DNA of 43,736 nt from Tannerellaceae bacterium (GTDB taxonomy: Bacteria > Bacteroidota > Bacteroidia > Bacteroidales > Tannerellaceae): positions 1 to 43,736 of the forward strand of contig JAISWO010000008.1 of the NCBI GenBank assembly GCA_031271045.1, written 5' to 3'. Below, in pieces: positions 42,052-43,736 of this stretch. Position 1 is the stretch's first letter, and every line of letters begins with the position of its first letter. The position numbers and the translations under genes were made by a program. Under the pieces are notes generated by a model, which saw only the letters and a list, made by a program, of their open reading frames with translations, was not told the DNA's origin and made no database searches.

Positions 42052-43200
42052 TTGCAGGATTCGACACACTACACGCCGCCGGACAATGTTCGCGCCATCA
42101 CGAACGACCTGGCCCTCCTCCCCGCCTGGTACGCAGACGAAGGCGATTACGTCCTTATCAACACCCCAAATCCTCCTCCACTCTCCGGCTGCATCCCGGC
42201 AACCCTGCACATCACCCCTCTCGCACGAAAAGACATCAAAGCGCAAGCCGCCCTCCTACCCCGCTTCAAAGCAGCGCCCTGGGGACTCTCGCGCCAAAGC
42301 GTCCGCCTGTTTGACGACTTAAGAAACGAAGGCCTCGCCGTAGACGGACCCGTCTGGAAAGACGAATACAAATCCCTCACAAGTCGCCGGACAGCCGCCA
42401 CCTGCCTGGCCGGAATACAACAATTGCTCCCCGGCGCCAACCTCCCTCTGCCTCCCGTCTTCTTCTCACAACCGGACCATATCGAAGCCTGGCTGCATCA
42501 ACATACCGGCCCTTTCGTGCTGAAAGCGCCCTACTCCTCTTCGGGCAGAGGATTGCTCTGGATCAACGGAAATGAACTGAGCCTTTCCGGACAGAACCGC
42601 ATCAACGGATGGATACGGAAACAAAACGCCGTCAGTATAGAACAAGCCCTGCACAAAGAAACCGACTTCGCCATGGAATTTTATTCCGACGGCAAAGGAA
42701 ACCTTCGCTACGAAGGCCTCTCGCTATTCTCAACCAATCAACGCGGAGCATACCTGGGAAACAAACTGCAAACGCAATCCGCCCTGCGGAAACAACTGTC
42801 AAACTACACCGGAGACGAAGCGCTGAACACCGTACAACAAGCTCTCTCACGCGTACTTTGCGACACCTTCGCCAATTGCTACACCGGATACTTAGGCGTC
42901 GATATGCTCATCTACAACGACAAAGGATCCTTCGCTATCCACCCTTGCGTAGAAATAAACCTGCGCTACACGATGGGCCTGACCGCCATCCGCCTCTTTG
43001 AAAACCACCTCGACCCAAGCGCCGAAGGATTTTTCAACGTCCTCTACGACCGTCTCCCCGGTCGCTCATACGAGCGCCATCTACTGATGCACAAAGCCCA
43101 TCCTCCGGTATTCCGAAACGGCAGGCTACTCCGGGGTTACCTCTCCCTCTGCCCCGTCACTCCCCTGACGCACTACGTCGCCTGCATCCTGGCCTCCTAA
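42052..43200 (+). CDS. ATP-grasp-like conserved protein with unusual start
   Basis: From a TTG at 42052 the protein has 382 residues. ATP-grasp features are a nucleotide-binding strand and loop (FVLKAPYSSSGRGLLWI) and metal ligands at the end (IHPCVEINLRYTMG). The same frame continues upstream with RLHYYNPGHETAAL (42013-42054). This looks like the family's own N-terminus, which I recall as M-[KR]-L-H-x-F-N-P-x-H-[DE] in Bacteroidetes proteins. There is no ATG, GTG or TTG between this segment and the in-frame stop at 41980. The true start may therefore be the ATC at 42010, 1 bp after the DUF349 stop. The substrate is unknown. Confidence 0.75.
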   Translation: MQDSTHYTPPDNVRAITNDLALLPAWYADEGDYVLINTPNPPPLSGCIPATLHITPLARKDIKAQAALLPRFKAAPWGLSRQSVRLFDDLRNEGLAVDGPVWKDEYKSLTSRRTAATCLAGIQQLLPGANLPLPPVFFSQPDHIEAWLHQHTGPFVLKAPYSSSGRGLLWINGNELSLSGQNRINGWIRKQNAVSIEQALHKETDFAMEFYSDGKGNLRYEGLSLFSTNQRGAYLGNKLQTQSALRKQLSNYTGDEALNTVQQALSRVLCDTFANCYTGYLGVDMLIYNDKGSFAIHPCVEINLRYTMGLTAIRLFENHLDPSAEGFFNVLYDRLPGRSYERHLLMHKAHPPVFRNGRLLRGYLSLCPVTPLTHYVACILAS

Positions 43201-43279
43201 GCCATCATTTTATACACAACGACGCCTTTTCGTATAGCACATTCCCCGTTTTGTGCAATGCTCCGTCTATAATAGCCCA

Positions 43280-43287
43280 TACTTTTG
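43280..43287 (+). promoter_or_regulatory. -7 element of the SDR gene
   Basis: TACTTTTG matches TAnnTTTG, 40 bp before the ATG at 43328. No -33 at the right spacing. Confidence 0.4.
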
Positions 43288-43327
43288 GGATGCGGTTCAA
43301 ACGAATAATTAATTAAAACATAATAAA

Positions 43328-43736
43328 ATGGAAAGCAAAATTATTTTAGTAACAGGAGCTTCCGACGGTATCGGAAAAGAAACCGCCAAAACATTGGCAA
43401 AACAAGGACATACCGTCATTGTACACGGTCGTAACCCGCAGAAAACAAAGGCGGCATACGAAGAAATTAAGGCAGAATCGGGAAATGATAAGATTGAATA
43501 TCTGACTGCCGATTTCCTGTCGTTTGCCGAAATCCGGCGTTTTGCCGACAACATCAAGCAGAAGTACGACCACTTGGACGTGCTTGTGAATAATGCCGGA
43601 GCGCAGTTTACTGATAAAAGGGAAACCACAAACGAGGGGCATGAAAAGACGATGGTAATAAATGTTTTCGCACCGTTCCTCCTGACAACACTATTGCTGG
43701 ATTTACTGAAAAAAAGTCCGTCGGCACGGGTAGTGA
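43328..43736 (+). CDS. Short-chain dehydrogenase/reductase, 3' end outside the window
   Basis: The first 136 residues show a classical SDR: cofactor motif TGASDGIG (TGxxxGIG), an Arg after strand 2 (VHGRNPQKT) that suggests NADPH use, DFLSFAEIRRFAD, and the structural motif NNAG (LDVLVNNAGAQF). The catalytic Ser-Tyr-Lys lies beyond the window end. The closest type is the retinol-dehydrogenase-like or WW-domain oxidoreductase-like group. The substrate cannot be told. Confidence 0.88.
   Translation, partial: MESKIILVTGASDGIGKETAKTLAKQGHTVIVHGRNPQKTKAAYEEIKAESGNDKIEYLTADFLSFAEIRRFADNIKQKYDHLDVLVNNAGAQFTDKRETTNEGHEKTMVINVFAPFLLTTLLLDLLKKSPSARVV

Overview
The window looks like chromosomal DNA of a Bacteroidales bacterium, most likely from the Porphyromonas/Tannerella/Parabacteroides group. 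The main reasons are a porU-porV-ispF block (type IX secretion, in the gene order I recall from Porphyromonas gingivalis), a Rho factor with a long inserted low-complexity region, a V-type ATPase operon of E-DUF2764-A-B-D-I-K layout, and repeated promoter sequences of the Bacteroidetes sigma-ABfr type (TTTG, about 19-21 bp, TAnnTTTG). No tRNA or rRNA gene was recognised.

Layout. 1-1.4 kb: an alpha/beta hydrolase cut by the window edge, divergent from an HxlR regulator, with back-to-back promoters between them. 1.5-4.3 kb: a small remnant of an integrative element (excisionase-like HTH protein, helicase, primase) with a hairpin-rich leader and a long hairpin at its right end; no integrase or mobilisation gene. 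4.3-6.8 kb: a membrane ferredoxin, a small His-rich membrane protein and an ECF sigma factor, then a 23-bp repeat array and dinB. 6.8-14.3 kb: the leftward V-ATPase operon. The K subunit keeps a Na+ site pattern with the spacing of Enterococcus hirae NtpK. 14.4-22.3 kb: rightward NUDIX hydrolase, aspS, a Nif3-like protein, a zinc-ribbon coiled-coil protein, tilS and rho. 22.3-30 kb: dihydroorotate-dehydrogenase-like gene, metA, a U32 protease family gene, nfeD-flotillin, a candidate small RNA and gapA. 30-37.8 kb: a 41-bp repeat array, tcdA, rex, a fumarylacetoacetase-family gene, porU, porV and ispF. 37.8-43.7 kb: a 1.6-kb array of 42-bp units, a DUF349 protein, an ATP-grasp-like protein and the start of an SDR oxidoreductase.

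The most unusual content is intergenic. Four separate gaps hold arrays of short spaced palindromes (periods 23, 21, 41 and 42 bp), each with its own sequence but the same design. In the 21-bp array the palindrome arms change in a compensating way. The 42-bp array keeps exact spacing through 22 consecutive units although units differ in sequence and no reading frame stays open. The 21-bp array lies where the + strand appears to change from G-rich to C-rich (about 15.0 kb), which could mark a replichore switch. Other regulatory candidates are two mutually exclusive hairpins in the rho leader, a promoter running straight into a terminator-like hairpin in the mobile remnant, and an orphan promoter-terminator unit between gapA and nfeD.
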